A DNA stretch of 64,000 bases, taken from Salinivibrio sharmensis (GTDB taxonomy: Bacteria; Pseudomonadota; Gammaproteobacteria; Enterobacterales; Vibrionaceae). The notes beneath the pieces are model-generated. The model was not told the DNA's origin. It searched no databases and saw only the letters and a list, made by a program, of their open reading frames with translations. Shown here piece by piece: positions 43,987-53,608 of the stretch. Where the stretch lies: positions 23,014 through 87,013 of the forward strand of contig NZ_MUFC01000008.1 in assembly GCF_001995985.1 (NCBI RefSeq), given 5' to 3'. The position numbers and the translations under genes were made by a program. Each line of letters opens with the position of its first letter. Position 1 is the stretch's first letter.

Positions 43987-46900
43987 ATGACCTCGCGTGA
44001 CCCTATAGTACCTGTGTTACTTGAGAAGGTTTATCAGTTGATTGCCGATAAACTGGATGATACTCAACAACCACTTGTCGATGCATTAGCCAAAAGGATA
44101 TTGGGTCAAATCTCTGATGATGACTTGCAGGAACGCAATGAGTCAGATCTCTACGGTGCTGTGATGAGTTTGTGGCACCACCTCAACACCTTTGAACAAG
44201 ATAAAGTTTTTGTAAAAGTCTTTAACCCCAGCCTCAGTGGCAATGGATGGCAGTCAACCCATACCATTGTCGAAATCTTAGCACCTGACGCGCCTTTCTT
44301 GGTTGACTCGGTGCGCATGGCACTCAATCGTTTGGGGATCACCACCCACTTGATGCTCAACACCCCGATAAAATCACAAAAGAATGAGCAGGGTGATGTG
44401 GTTGCCATCGGTGGTGATAACGGCAAGTTCCAAAGCACGTTCCATATCGAAATTGACAAAATGTCCGATGAGTCAGAGATGGCGGCACTAGAGGCTGAGC
44501 TGTCTGAAACTTTAACGGATGTTGTGATGGTGGTGAACGATTGGAAGCCGATGCGAGAGCAGATGCTTGAGTTGGTGTCGGAACTGAAAGACACACCGCT
44601 GCCAATTGATGACGAGCGTCGGCAAGAAGCGATCGAGTTTTTGACTTGGATTACTGACAACAACTTTACCTTTATGGGGTACAAGTGTTTTGATTTAGTG
44701 CCGGTTGAAGGGGATTATGAACTGCGAGCAAGCACAGACTGTAATGCGCTCGGCTTAGCGAAAAAACATAAATCGCCCGTGGTACTCAGCTTGTCAGAAA
44801 TGCCAGAGTCAGCCCGCGCTGAAGCGTTGAAAAAAGAGCTACTGGTGCTGACAAAAAGTAACGCCAAATCACGAGTTCACCGTCCCGCTTATGTTGATTA
44901 CATCGGCATTAAAAAGTTCGATAAGCAAGGCAATGTGATTGGCGAGCACCGTTTCACGGGCCTCTACGCATCCTCCGCCTACAACCAATCCACGGCAAGC
45001 ATTCCTGTCCTGCGAAATAAAGTACGCCGCATTCTCGACAACAGTGGCTTTTATCGTGAGTCACACTCGTGGAAAGCGCTCGCCAACATTTTGGAAAACT
45101 ACCCGCGTGATGAGTTGTTCCAGGCGACGGAAGACGAAATGCGCGACGTTGGTATGGGCGTGGTACAGATGCAAGATCGCGACATGTTGCGGGTGTTCGT
45201 CCGTCGCGATCCGTTTGGGCGTTTTTTCTCGTGCATGGTGTATATCACTCGTGAACGCTATAACACCGAGTTCCGTCGTCAAACCCAGCGTATTCTCCAG
45301 CAATACTTTGGTTCTGATCAGACGGTAGAATTTACCACTTTCTTCTCGGAAAGCCCCTTGGCAAGGACGCACTATATTGTCCGAGTAGAAAACAACAATT
45401 TCGATATTGATGTGAAGAAGATCGAACAAAATTTAACCGAGGCGGCGTCGTCGTGGGACGATCGCCTGCAAGAGGCGGTAATTGCAAACTTTGGTGAGAA
45501 CCGAGGCACACCGATCGCCAAACGCTATTTACGCGCTTTCCCGCGTTCGTACAAAGAAGCCATGCTCCCGGGCTCAGCCGTTGCTGACATTGAGCGCCTT
45601 GAAGGCCTCAGTGATGATAACAAGCTTGATATGCTGCTTTATCGTCCCCAGGAGGTGAGTCATCAGTCGAATGCGATTAGCCTTAAGCTGTTCCAAAAAG
45701 GCGAACCTATTCATCTGTCTGATGTGATGCCGATGCTGGAAAACCTCGGACTGAGAGTGATTGGTGAGTCGCCTTATGAGGTGGAAACCAGCCAAGGAGA
45801 TGTATACTGGATCCTTGACTTCTCCATGTTGCACAGTGCGGGATCCGCCTTTGATCTCGGGAATGCACGAGATCGTTTCCAGCATGCCTTTGCAGATATT
45901 TGGCATGGCCGTTTGGATAACGATGGCTTTAACCGTTTAGTGCTTAATGCTGGGCTGTCGGGGCGAGAGGTCACGATTTTACGCGCTTATGCGCGCTACA
46001 TGCGCCAGATTGGTTTTCCATTTAGCCAAGCCTATATTGAAGAGACACTGTCTTCACACTCTCAACTTGCCAGCTTCTTGGTAAAACTATTCAACACGCG
46101 CTTTGATCCGGCGGGTAAGCAAACCAAGCGCGCGCAAGACACCATTATCAATGATATCGAAGAGGCCCTCGATAATGTTGAGAGCCTTGATGATGACCGT
46201 ATCATTCGTCGCTACATGGAGATCATGCTGGCGACCACACGGACTAACTTCTTCCAAAAAGATCCGGAGAACGGCCAAGACAAGCCTTACTTGTCACTGA
46301 AACTCGAGGCCTCCGAGATCCCGGATATGCCTAAACCCGTTCCTGCGTTTGAGATTTTCGTGTATTCCCCAGACGTTGAAGGGGTGCATTTACGCGGAGG
46401 TAGGGTGGCACGTGGCGGGCTACGTTGGTCAGATCGCCAAGAAGATTTCCGTACCGAGGTGCTCGGCCTTGTCAAAGCGCAGCAGGTGAAAAACACGGTG
46501 ATTGTGCCTGTTGGAGCGAAAGGCGGATTTGTCTGCAAGCGCCAACATCAGCTTTTCGGTCGCGATGCGATTTTCGCAGAAGGGAAGCGCTGCTATCGGA
46601 TCTTCATCCAAGGGTTGCTTGATATTACTGATAACATCGTAGAAGGCAGTCTGACACCGCCGCAACACGTTGTACGTCATGACGAAGACGATGCGTATCT
46701 CGTGGTTGCTGCGGATAAAGGGACGGCGACATTCTCCGACCTTGCTAATAGTGTCTCTGAGCAATATAACTTTTGGCTGGGTGATGCGTTTGCTTCTGGT
46801 GGTTCTAATGGTTATGACCATAAGAAGATGGGGATTACCGCAGCCGGTGCGTGGGAGTCGGTGAAACGTCATTTCCGCGAAATTGATATTGACTGCCAAA

Positions 46901-48807
46901 CCACTGATTTTACCTGTGTCGGCATTGGTGATATGGGGGGAGATGTGTTTGGTAACGGCATGTTGCTGTCTAAACATATTCGCCTAGTGGCCGCGTTTAA
47001 CCACATGCATATCTTTATTGACCCAGAGCCGGATGCCGCGAAAAGCTGGAAAGAGCGACAGCGTCTTTTCAACCTGCCGCGTTCAAGCTGGGAAGATTAT
47101 GACAGCAAGTTAATTTCCAAAGGTGGGGGCATATTCTCCCGCCGCGCTAAGTCCATTACTTTAACGCCAGAGATCCAAAAGCTGCTTGGTACACGCAAGC
47201 AATCCATAGCACCGAACGATCTGATTAAACAGATCTTAAAAGCCAAAGTGGATCTACTTTGGAATGGTGGGATCGGCACCTATGTGAAGTCGTCTGATGA
47301 AACTCATACCTCTGTTGGCGATCGCGCTAATGACGGGTTGCGTGTTAACGGCAACGAGGTCGGTGCACGTATTATCGGTGAAGGCGGCAACTTAGGGATG
47401 ACGCAATTAGGGCGGATCGAATATGCGCTCAAAGGCGGTCGCGTCAATACCGACTTCATTGACAACGTTGGTGGGGTCGATTGCTCCGATAACGAAGTGA
47501 ATATCAAAATTTTGCTCAATGGGCTGGTGGCCGCTGGCGACTTGACCATGAAAAAGCGTAACGAGCTTTTGGAGCGGATGGAAGATGAAGTGTCTGATAT
47601 CGTGCTTGAAGATGCGTACAGTCAGAGTGAGTCCATTTCCGTTACCCATAATCAGCAAGCGGCGCTACTCAAAGAGCAGATCCGTTTTATTCACTACTTA
47701 GAGAAAGAAGGGAAGTTGGATCGAGCCCTCGAGTATCTACCTGATGATGAGACCTTATCTGAGCGCAACCTACGTGGCACGGGCCTAACACGCCCAGAAA
47801 TTGCGGTGCTGGTGGCGTACGGAAAAATGGTACTTAAAGAGCAGCTGGTGGTGGATGAGGTGACGCAAGATGCGCACTTCGGTCAACTATTGCCGAGCTA
47901 CTTCCCGAAAGAGTTACAACGTCACTATCGCCAAGAAATGGAATCCCATCCACTTCGCGGCGAGATCATCGCGACGGCGCTGGCAAACCAGATGTCGAAT
48001 GACATGGGCTTTAATTTCATTACCCGTATGCAAGATGAAACTGGGGCAAGCGTCAGTGACATTGCCAAATCCTACGCGATTGCGCGTGATGTGTTTGGTT
48101 TCGAGCAACTGTTTGACAGTGTTCGAGAGCTTGATAATCATGTTGCTGCCAAAGTGCAATACGATATCTTATTCCGTTGCCGCCGCATGCTACGCCGAGC
48201 AACGCGATGGATGTTACGCAATAAACGCAAAGGAGAGAGCATCGAGGCGCAAGTCGCCTTCTATCGCCCAGCGTTACAAAATTTGATCGAGCACCTGGAT
48301 GACTATCTGGTTGAGAGCGAGATCAAAGAGCATGACCAGCAGGCGGAAACACTGCGGCAGGCAGGGGTGCCTGACGCGCTTGCCAATAGAGTATGCCGCC
48401 TAACCAGCGTGTTCTCTGGACTGGACTTAGCACAGGTGTCAGAGCAGCTGAATAAACCGTTCGAGTTGGTAGCGCGCTTGTACTATGTGCTAGGAGATAG
48501 CTTGTCACTGCACTGGTTCTTGAAGCAAATCAATAACCAGCCCGTTGATAACCACTGGCAAGCGCTGGCGCGTGCGTCCTTCCGTGAAGATTTGGATTGG
48601 CAACAACGCTTACTCACCGCTCGTATTGTGTCAGAAATGGCTGATGACCAAGATGCCGAAACGGGTCTTGCACAATGGATGGATGAGCATGTGGTCATCC
48701 TCGGCCGTTGGCAGAGTATTGTTGATGAGTTCAAAGTAGGCTCCGTGCATGAGTTTGCCAAGTTCTCCGTCGCCCTGCGTGAGTTATCGCTGTTAAATTT
48801 AAATTGA
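43987..48807 (+). CDS. gdhB: Large NAD-specific glutamate dehydrogenase (GDH-1600 class)
   Basis: A 1606-residue cytoplasmic enzyme that deaminates glutamate to 2-oxoglutarate with NAD. The class has a long N-terminal regulatory part (about 1-700, ACT-like segments), the central catalytic GDH domain and a C-terminal helical end. Seen: K845 in VPVGAKGGF (catalytic lysine), the dinucleotide segment GIGDMGGDVFGNGMLLS, LWNGGIGTYVKSSDE and GEGGNLGMTQLGRIEY. The class is usually catabolic and allosterically regulated by amino acids. GGAG lies about nine bases before ATG 43987. It is monocistronic and ends at a strong terminator before pyrD. Confidence 0.96.
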   Translation: MTSRDPIVPVLLEKVYQLIADKLDDTQQPLVDALAKRILGQISDDDLQERNESDLYGAVMSLWHHLNTFEQDKVFVKVFNPSLSGNGWQSTHTIVEILAPDAPFLVDSVRMALNRLGITTHLMLNTPIKSQKNEQGDVVAIGGDNGKFQSTFHIEIDKMSDESEMAALEAELSETLTDVVMVVNDWKPMREQMLELVSELKDTPLPIDDERRQEAIEFLTWITDNNFTFMGYKCFDLVPVEGDYELRASTDCNALGLAKKHKSPVVLSLSEMPESARAEALKKELLVLTKSNAKSRVHRPAYVDYIGIKKFDKQGNVIGEHRFTGLYASSAYNQSTASIPVLRNKVRRILDNSGFYRESHSWKALANILENYPRDELFQATEDEMRDVGMGVVQMQDRDMLRVFVRRDPFGRFFSCMVYITRERYNTEFRRQTQRILQQYFGSDQTVEFTTFFSESPLARTHYIVRVENNNFDIDVKKIEQNLTEAASSWDDRLQEAVIANFGENRGTPIAKRYLRAFPRSYKEAMLPGSAVADIERLEGLSDDNKLDMLLYRPQEVSHQSNAISLKLFQKGEPIHLSDVMPMLENLGLRVIGESPYEVETSQGDVYWILDFSMLHSAGSAFDLGNARDRFQHAFADIWHGRLDNDGFNRLVLNAGLSGREVTILRAYARYMRQIGFPFSQAYIEETLSSHSQLASFLVKLFNTRFDPAGKQTKRAQDTIINDIEEALDNVESLDDDRIIRRYMEIMLATTRTNFFQKDPENGQDKPYLSLKLEASEIPDMPKPVPAFEIFVYSPDVEGVHLRGGRVARGGLRWSDRQEDFRTEVLGLVKAQQVKNTVIVPVGAKGGFVCKRQHQLFGRDAIFAEGKRCYRIFIQGLLDITDNIVEGSLTPPQHVVRHDEDDAYLVVAADKGTATFSDLANSVSEQYNFWLGDAFASGGSNGYDHKKMGITAAGAWESVKRHFREIDIDCQTTDFTCVGIGDMGGDVFGNGMLLSKHIRLVAAFNHMHIFIDPEPDAAKSWKERQRLFNLPRSSWEDYDSKLISKGGGIFSRRAKSITLTPEIQKLLGTRKQSIAPNDLIKQILKAKVDLLWNGGIGTYVKSSDETHTSVGDRANDGLRVNGNEVGARIIGEGGNLGMTQLGRIEYALKGGRVNTDFIDNVGGVDCSDNEVNIKILLNGLVAAGDLTMKKRNELLERMEDEVSDIVLEDAYSQSESISVTHNQQAALLKEQIRFIHYLEKEGKLDRALEYLPDDETLSERNLRGTGLTRPEIAVLVAYGKMVLKEQLVVDEVTQDAHFGQLLPSYFPKELQRHYRQEMESHPLRGEIIATALANQMSNDMGFNFITRMQDETGASVSDIAKSYAIARDVFGFEQLFDSVRELDNHVAAKVQYDILFRCRRMLRRATRWMLRNKRKGESIEAQVAFYRPALQNLIEHLDDYLVESEIKEHDQQAETLRQAGVPDALANRVCRLTSVFSGLDLAQVSEQLNKPFELVARLYYVLGDSLSLHWFLKQINNQPVDNHWQALARASFREDLDWQQRLLTARIVSEMADDQDAETGLAQWMDEHVVILGRWQSIVDEFKVGSVHEFAKFSVALRELSLLNLN

Positions 48808-48834
48808 ATTAAAGCGCCAATAACGCAATAATCT

Positions 48835-48860
48835 AGCCCCGTTTATACGGGGCTTTTTTA
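48835..48860 (+). terminator. Terminator of gdhB
   Basis: AGCCCCG, TTTATA loop, CGGGGCT, six Ts. Confidence 0.92.
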
Positions 48861-48872
48861 TTAGGAGGGATA

Positions 48873-49886
48873 ATGCTTTACCGCCTCGCCAGACCGGCTA
48901 TCTTTCAGTTAGATCCAGAAAAAGCACACGATCTAACCATTAACACCCTTTCTCGATTTCATCACACCCCGCTTCGTTTTTTCTATTCCCAGCATCTTCC
49001 TCCTCGTCCAGTCACTGTGATGGGACTTAATTTTAATAATCCCGTTGGCTTAGCGGCAGGGTTAGATAAAAACGGCGAGTGCATAGAAGCCTTTGGCGCG
49101 ATGGGCTTTGGGTTTGTAGAAGTGGGGACAGTGACGCCACGCCCGCAACCAGGCAACGATAAACCGCGACTTTTTCGCATTAAAGCGGCGGAAGGCATTA
49201 TTAATCGTATGGGTTTCAACAACCACGGCGTTGATGCATTAGTGGAGAATGTTAAACGTGCGAAAAACTTCAACGGTATATTGGGTATTAACATTGGTAA
49301 GAACAAAGATACACCGATCGAGCAGGGCACCGATGACTATGTCGCCTGCATGCGAAAAGTGTATCCACATGCTGACTATATCGCTGTAAACATTTCATCG
49401 CCCAACACCCCAGGATTACGCACGTTGCAATACGGTGACATGTTCGACGAACTCCTTGGCACACTGAAAGCGGAACAAGCGCAGTTGGCAGACGTCCACG
49501 ATAAATACGTGCCTCTGACGGTAAAGATTGCCCCAGACTTGAGTGAAGAAGAAATTCAACAAGTGGCGCAAGCACTGATTCGTCATCAGATCGATGGTGT
49601 GATTGCGACCAACACCACGCTTGAGCGTTCATTGGTAGATGGTATGCCACACTACCAAGAAGCAGGCGGGCTAAGTGGCCGTCCTGTTCAACTAAAAAGC
49701 ACCGAGGTTATTCGTCAGTTACATCGTGCACTTGATGGCGCAATGCCTATTATCGGAGTGGGAGGGATTGACTCGGTCACCGCGGCGCGTGAAAAACTCG
49801 AAGCAGGTGCTGATCTGGTGCAAGTCTACTCTGGGTTGATTTACCAAGGCCCTGGGCTGATAAAGCAAATCGTGCGTCATATTTAG
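48873..49886 (+). CDS. pyrD: Dihydroorotate dehydrogenase (quinone), class 2
   Basis: Membrane-associated FMN enzyme of 337 residues (E. coli PyrD 336) that oxidises dihydroorotate to orotate and passes electrons to quinone. The N-terminal amphipathic helices (1-40) that mark class 2 are present, followed by [25 protein letters not shown], the catalytic-serine loop [15 protein letters not shown], and the phosphate-binding GVGGI. The start has a strong AGGAGG. Followed by a terminator and then zapC, as in E. coli. Confidence 0.97.
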   Translation: MLYRLARPAIFQLDPEKAHDLTINTLSRFHHTPLRFFYSQHLPPRPVTVMGLNFNNPVGLAAGLDKNGECIEAFGAMGFGFVEVGTVTPRPQPGNDKPRLFRIKAAEGIINRMGFNNHGVDALVENVKRAKNFNGILGINIGKNKDTPIEQGTDDYVACMRKVYPHADYIAVNISSPNTPGLRTLQYGDMFDELLGTLKAEQAQLADVHDKYVPLTVKIAPDLSEEEIQQVAQALIRHQIDGVIATNTTLERSLVDGMPHYQEAGGLSGRPVQLKSTEVIRQLHRALDGAMPIIGVGGIDSVTAAREKLEAGADLVQVYSGLIYQGPGLIKQIVRHI

Positions 49887-49911
49887 CTTAGTAAATAAAG
49901 TCTTAAGGCAT

Positions 49912-49942
49912 AAAAGGGGGCGTTTTCTTCCCCTTTTTTTTT
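49912..49942 (+). terminator. Terminator of pyrD
   Basis: AAAAGGGG, loop, CCCCTTTT and further Ts. Confidence 0.88.
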
Positions 49943-50025
49943 CGCTTCAGCCCATTACACTTCAGGCAATGGCAGTTTTGGTATCGCCAGACACCCAGTT
50001 AGTGAGTCATCGCGGGAGCTGAAGT

Positions 50026-50580
50026 ATGTTAAAACCTAACAATGCATGGAGATGGTATTTCGATAATACGTCGAATTCACTAATGCTGGATTTAGGCGAC
50101 GACATGGTTTTTCGCGTGGCGGTCAACGCCAAACACCTCATCCCCGATGCGTTCTCATCATCCCCATTTTCTGTTGAGGATGCATCACTCTTTCAACGTT
50201 TGACAGATCCACTGTCAAACCTCTCTCTTTCCGGCCCTCGTCAGGCCGAACTCGCTTTGAATGCAGTGGCAGCCTATCGCTTCCACAAACCTATCTTACC
50301 TAAAAGCTGGTTTTTCGAGCCACAACAAGACACTATCGCAACCCCTGAGTGGGGGCAAATAGTCGAGCTCACCAGCCAAACAGGGGATAGGGCGCCGTTT
50401 ATTATCATAGAGAACGCCGGTTCTGCCTCGCTCTGCATGCTCGCACGTGAGGCTGATTTTGAACTGAGCGCGAATAAAACAATGGCGTTTTGTGGTGCGA
50501 TTAAAGTAATGAACGACCGGCTATCGCAACCAATACTTCAAACACATAGCCAAAAAGGTCGCTTTGCGTTAGTGGGCTGA
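50026..50580 (+). CDS. zapC: Cell division protein ZapC
   Basis: A 184-residue cytoplasmic protein that matches ZapC (E. coli 180), which binds FtsZ and promotes lateral bundling of its filaments. The start MLKPNNAWRWYFDNTSNSLMLDLGDDMVF and LPKSWFF are characteristic. It lies just after pyrD as in E. coli (pyrD-zapC-ycbX), although YcbX is not present. It is about 9.4 kb from dif, among other terminus genes; ZapC itself is not part of the MatP-ZapB-ZapA bridge. A 12-base hairpin overlaps its stop codon. Confidence 0.9.
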   Translation: MLKPNNAWRWYFDNTSNSLMLDLGDDMVFRVAVNAKHLIPDAFSSSPFSVEDASLFQRLTDPLSNLSLSGPRQAELALNAVAAYRFHKPILPKSWFFEPQQDTIATPEWGQIVELTSQTGDRAPFIIIENAGSASLCMLAREADFELSANKTMAFCGAIKVMNDRLSQPILQTHSQKGRFALVG

Positions 50581-50600
50581 GTGGTTTTCACTCAGCCCAC
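50572..50600 (+). terminator. Terminator-like hairpin at the end of zapC
   Basis: GTGGGCTGAGTG, GTTTT loop, CACTCAGCCCAC: a perfect 12-base stem covering the zapC stop. The following CCTCCTTTCTT is only weakly T-rich. Confidence 0.65.
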
Positions 50601-51227
50601 GCCTCCTTTCTTCCCTCACTTTCCTTGTTTCTTGCACAGACTACAGCGCTATAGCTGTATTTTGACGTTTCTTATACCAAACAGATGTGCGTAAAAAATG
50701 TGATATCAGTTCATTTTATGAGCGAAAAGTGTGCACATGCCTACGCATTTTTTCATTGATTTAGGGGTGTTTTCACCCTTATAAGGTCAATGAATGACGC
50801 CTTTCTTCCTCTTTTAGGCGTCAAAATGCTTGAATAAATCCGTCCTGGTCTAGTCCAGTTTGCACGGCTTGCGATTCGTTCCCAAAGGGAAAGATAAGCC
50901 ATTTTCGTTTTAATACTATCAGACATAATATGCGTAATAGTCACAGTGAATGCTTACACGCGTTCAGTTCAAAACGGATTTGGCGAGGTGAGATGAGTGA
51001 TAAAGCAAGGTGGTTTCCTGAGGGAAACAGATATGCGCATCAAGTGGGGATGATTGATTCTATTTGGAAACAAGTGTGCCTGGATGTTTGTTTCTTGTTG
51101 GAAACAACAATCCGGCGATTTATTCATCACTCAATGAGATTGTCGCCGCTTGGGTCAACGATAGGCGTAAGATTGATGTATAATCGCCGCCATGATGACA
51201 ACGACGCCCAAAGGGTGTAGAGACTGA
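50581..51227. other. Long gene-poor gap zapC-rlmKL
   Basis: 647 bases with no recognised gene, long for this otherwise compact window. It contains GGGTG/CACCC (50765-50778) and TGACGCC/GGCGTCA (50795-50823) inverted repeats. A TATAAT at 51179-51184 lies 44 bases before rlmKL but has no good -35 at 17 bases. Possible ORFs (50930-51220 plus strand, 50753-50944 minus strand) resemble no family I know and lack good ribosome sites. It may hold a small RNA, leader or decayed gene. Confidence 0.4.
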
Positions 51228-53357
51228 ATGAAACACTATCTCGCAATAACCGCTCGAGGTCTCGAGCACATGCTAGCTCAAGAGCTTGAACAACTTGGCG
51301 TATCTAGCCTCAAACAAGTCCATGCAGGGGTTAAATTTAAAGCCGACGATTCAACACTGTATCAATGCTGTTTATGGAGTCGGATTGCGTCACGGTTCGT
51401 CTTGGTGCTGGGCGAGTTTGCGGTGCGCGATGATATGGATCTCTATCTTGGGGCAACGGCAATTAACTGGCCAGATTATTTTCACGCCAGTCAGCGGATT
51501 GCGGTGGACTTTAATGGTACCAATCGCGAGATACGTAACAGCCAGTATGGTGCATTAAAAGTTAAAGACGCGATTGTTGATAAGTTTGAAAAGTCGAATT
51601 TGCCCCGTCCAAGCATCGACCGCGAGCAGCCTGATTTACGTATCCATATGCGTTTATCTAAAGATCAAGGCCTGCTTGGGATTGATATGGTGGGGAGCGG
51701 CCTGCATCAGCGTGGCTATCGTACCCAGGCTGGCACGGCACCATTACGAGAAACCCATGCCGCGGCTTTGGTGGCACGGAGTGGCTGGAAGACGGACCAA
51801 CCTCTGATGGATATCATGTGTGGTTCAGGCACTTTGCTGATAGAAGCGGCGATGATGGCGGCAAATATTGCGCCAGGCTTAAAGCGTAAGCGTTGGGGCT
51901 TTGAATCATTGCTTGGCTTTGATGATGAAGTCTTTAAAGCGATCAAAGCTGAAGCGAGCGTCAAGGCTAAACGCGGTGTGAGTCAGTGCCAGACACGCTT
52001 TTATGGCACGGATAACGATGCCCGTATGATTGAAACAGCGCGCGCGAATGCGCGACGTGCTGGGGTGGCAGAACTAATTGAATTTATCGCTGGTGATGCG
52101 ACGCAAGTGATGCCACCAGAAGGCTTCACTGATGGCCATATCATCTCTAACCCGCCATACGGTGAGCGTTTAGGGACCACACCCGGTTTGATTGCCTTGT
52201 ACACCCAGCTTGGTGATCACCTTAAAGAGGCGTTTGCGGGGAACACGGTTTCTTTGTATTCGGGATCTGAAGAGCTGCTTAGCTGCTTACGGATGCGTGC
52301 GGATGACAAATTTAAGTTACGCAATGGTGCGTTAGATTGTGTGATGAAAACATACGCGATTACCGCACGTGGTGAAAAACCAGAAAAGGATGCGCCAAAG
52401 GCTGACGTAGCGCCTGATTTTGCTAACCGTTTGCGCAAAAATATGGCGAAGCTGGACAAATGGGCAAAAAAACAAGAGATAGAGTGTTATCGGCTCTATG
52501 ATGCCGACTTACCTGATTACAAAGCAGCGATAGATCGCTATCGCGATTATCTGGTTATTCAAGAGTATGCTGCGCCGAAAACCATTGAGCCTGAGAAAGC
52601 GCGCCGTCGCTTATTAGATATGGTGCGTGCCGCCATTGCAGTGACCGGTGTGGATGCCAATAAAGTGGTATTAAAAACGCGCGAAAAGCAAAAGGGCAAT
52701 AACCAGTATCAAAAACTTGCCGGCGCGTCTCGAACCATGACTGTCCATGAATATGGCGTGGCACTCGAAGTCAATCTTTATGATTATCTCGATACCGGGG
52801 TATTTCTTGACCATCGTTACACACGCCGCTTAATCGGCGAGAAAGCAAAAGGCAAAGACTTTCTTAACCTCTTTGCTTATACCGGCAGTGCATCGGTGCA
52901 TGCCGCGGTAGGTGGCGCTCTTTCTACGACCACCGTCGACATGTCGAAAACCTATTTGGCGTGGGCTGAGCGCAATATGAAGCTCAATGGCATTGTTGGG
53001 CGTCAACACCGTGTTGAGCAGGCAGACTGTCTACAATGGATTCGCCAATCTGATCAGCAATTTGATTTGATATTTATCGATCCGCCGACATTCTCTAACT
53101 CTAAAAGGATGCACAGTACCTTTGATGTGCAGCGTGACCACCTGGATGTGCTTTTAGCACTGAAAGACCGTTTACGTCCCGGTGGTGAAATCATTTTTTC
53201 CAACAACAAGCGGCACTTCAAAATGGATTTGGAAGGTTTAGCGGCTGCAGGGCTTAGTGCAGAAAACATTAGCAAGCGTTCGATCCCTGAAGATTTTGCT
53301 CGCAATCCACATATTCATAATTGCTGGATTATTCGTCATCAGGACACGTCTGCATGA
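51228..53357 (+). CDS. rlmL: Bifunctional 23S rRNA methyltransferase RlmKL
   Basis: A 709-residue fusion enzyme (E. coli 702). The N-terminal RlmL half has a THUMP domain (about 40-155) and an m2G2445 methyltransferase with [13 protein letters not shown] and SNPPYGERL. The C-terminal RlmK half makes m7G2069, with [14 protein letters not shown] and [13 protein letters not shown]. It modifies helix 74 of 23S rRNA during early ribosome assembly. The next gene overlaps its stop codon by four bases, and uup overlaps that one, forming a tightly packed rRNA/translation operon. Confidence 0.96.
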   Translation: MKHYLAITARGLEHMLAQELEQLGVSSLKQVHAGVKFKADDSTLYQCCLWSRIASRFVLVLGEFAVRDDMDLYLGATAINWPDYFHASQRIAVDFNGTNREIRNSQYGALKVKDAIVDKFEKSNLPRPSIDREQPDLRIHMRLSKDQGLLGIDMVGSGLHQRGYRTQAGTAPLRETHAAALVARSGWKTDQPLMDIMCGSGTLLIEAAMMAANIAPGLKRKRWGFESLLGFDDEVFKAIKAEASVKAKRGVSQCQTRFYGTDNDARMIETARANARRAGVAELIEFIAGDATQVMPPEGFTDGHIISNPPYGERLGTTPGLIALYTQLGDHLKEAFAGNTVSLYSGSEELLSCLRMRADDKFKLRNGALDCVMKTYAITARGEKPEKDAPKADVAPDFANRLRKNMAKLDKWAKKQEIECYRLYDADLPDYKAAIDRYRDYLVIQEYAAPKTIEPEKARRRLLDMVRAAIAVTGVDANKVVLKTREKQKGNNQYQKLAGASRTMTVHEYGVALEVNLYDYLDTGVFLDHRYTRRLIGEKAKGKDFLNLFAYTGSASVHAAVGGALSTTTVDMSKTYLAWAERNMKLNGIVGRQHRVEQADCLQWIRQSDQQFDLIFIDPPTFSNSKRMHSTFDVQRDHLDVLLALKDRLRPGGEIIFSNNKRHFKMDLEGLAAAGLSAENISKRSIPEDFARNPHIHNCWIIRHQDTSA

Positions 53358-53608
53358 CACTAGTGATGTTTAGCACGGAAGGGTGCCACCTTTGTGAACA
53401 AGCGTGGGCACTCTATCAATCTCTCGGCTATCAAACGCCACTTGAAACCCAAGACATTGCCTTTGACGATACGCTCTTTGAGCGTTACGGCGTCACGATC
53501 CCTGTCATTGCAATACGCAATCGAGAGGGAGAAGTTAGCGATGAACTGGGTTGGCCGTTTGATCACACACAATTACAAGCTTGGTTAACGCAACATGGCA
53601 TTAATTAA
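53354..53608 (+). CDS. Glutaredoxin-like protein (DUF836 family)
   Basis: Small thioredoxin-fold protein of 84 residues with a redox motif C11-H-L-C14 in [12 protein letters not shown] and the cis-proline segment [11 protein letters not shown] 53354 overlaps the rlmL stop (ATGA), and the end overlaps uup by 14 bases, so it is translated as part of a coupled three-gene unit. An in-frame start at 53321 would lie inside rlmL and is less likely. Members of this family reduce disulfides or bind unknown partners; the substrate is unknown, and a link to ribosome maintenance is suggested only by the layout. Confidence 0.83.
   Translation: MTLVMFSTEGCHLCEQAWALYQSLGYQTPLETQDIAFDDTLFERYGVTIPVIAIRNREGEVSDELGWPFDHTQLQAWLTQHGIN

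Noticed and set aside
50753..50944. Possible 63-residue minus-strand gene
   Set aside because: Overlaps an inverted-repeat region and resembles no known family.
51150..51184. Sigma-70 promoter for rlmKL (TTGGGT and TATAAT)
   Set aside because: The -10 is perfect but the spacing to the only -35-like hexamer is 23 bases; not called.
50930..51220. Possible 96-residue gene upstream of rlmKL
   Set aside because: No recognisable family, no good ribosome site, and biased composition; treated as gap sequence.
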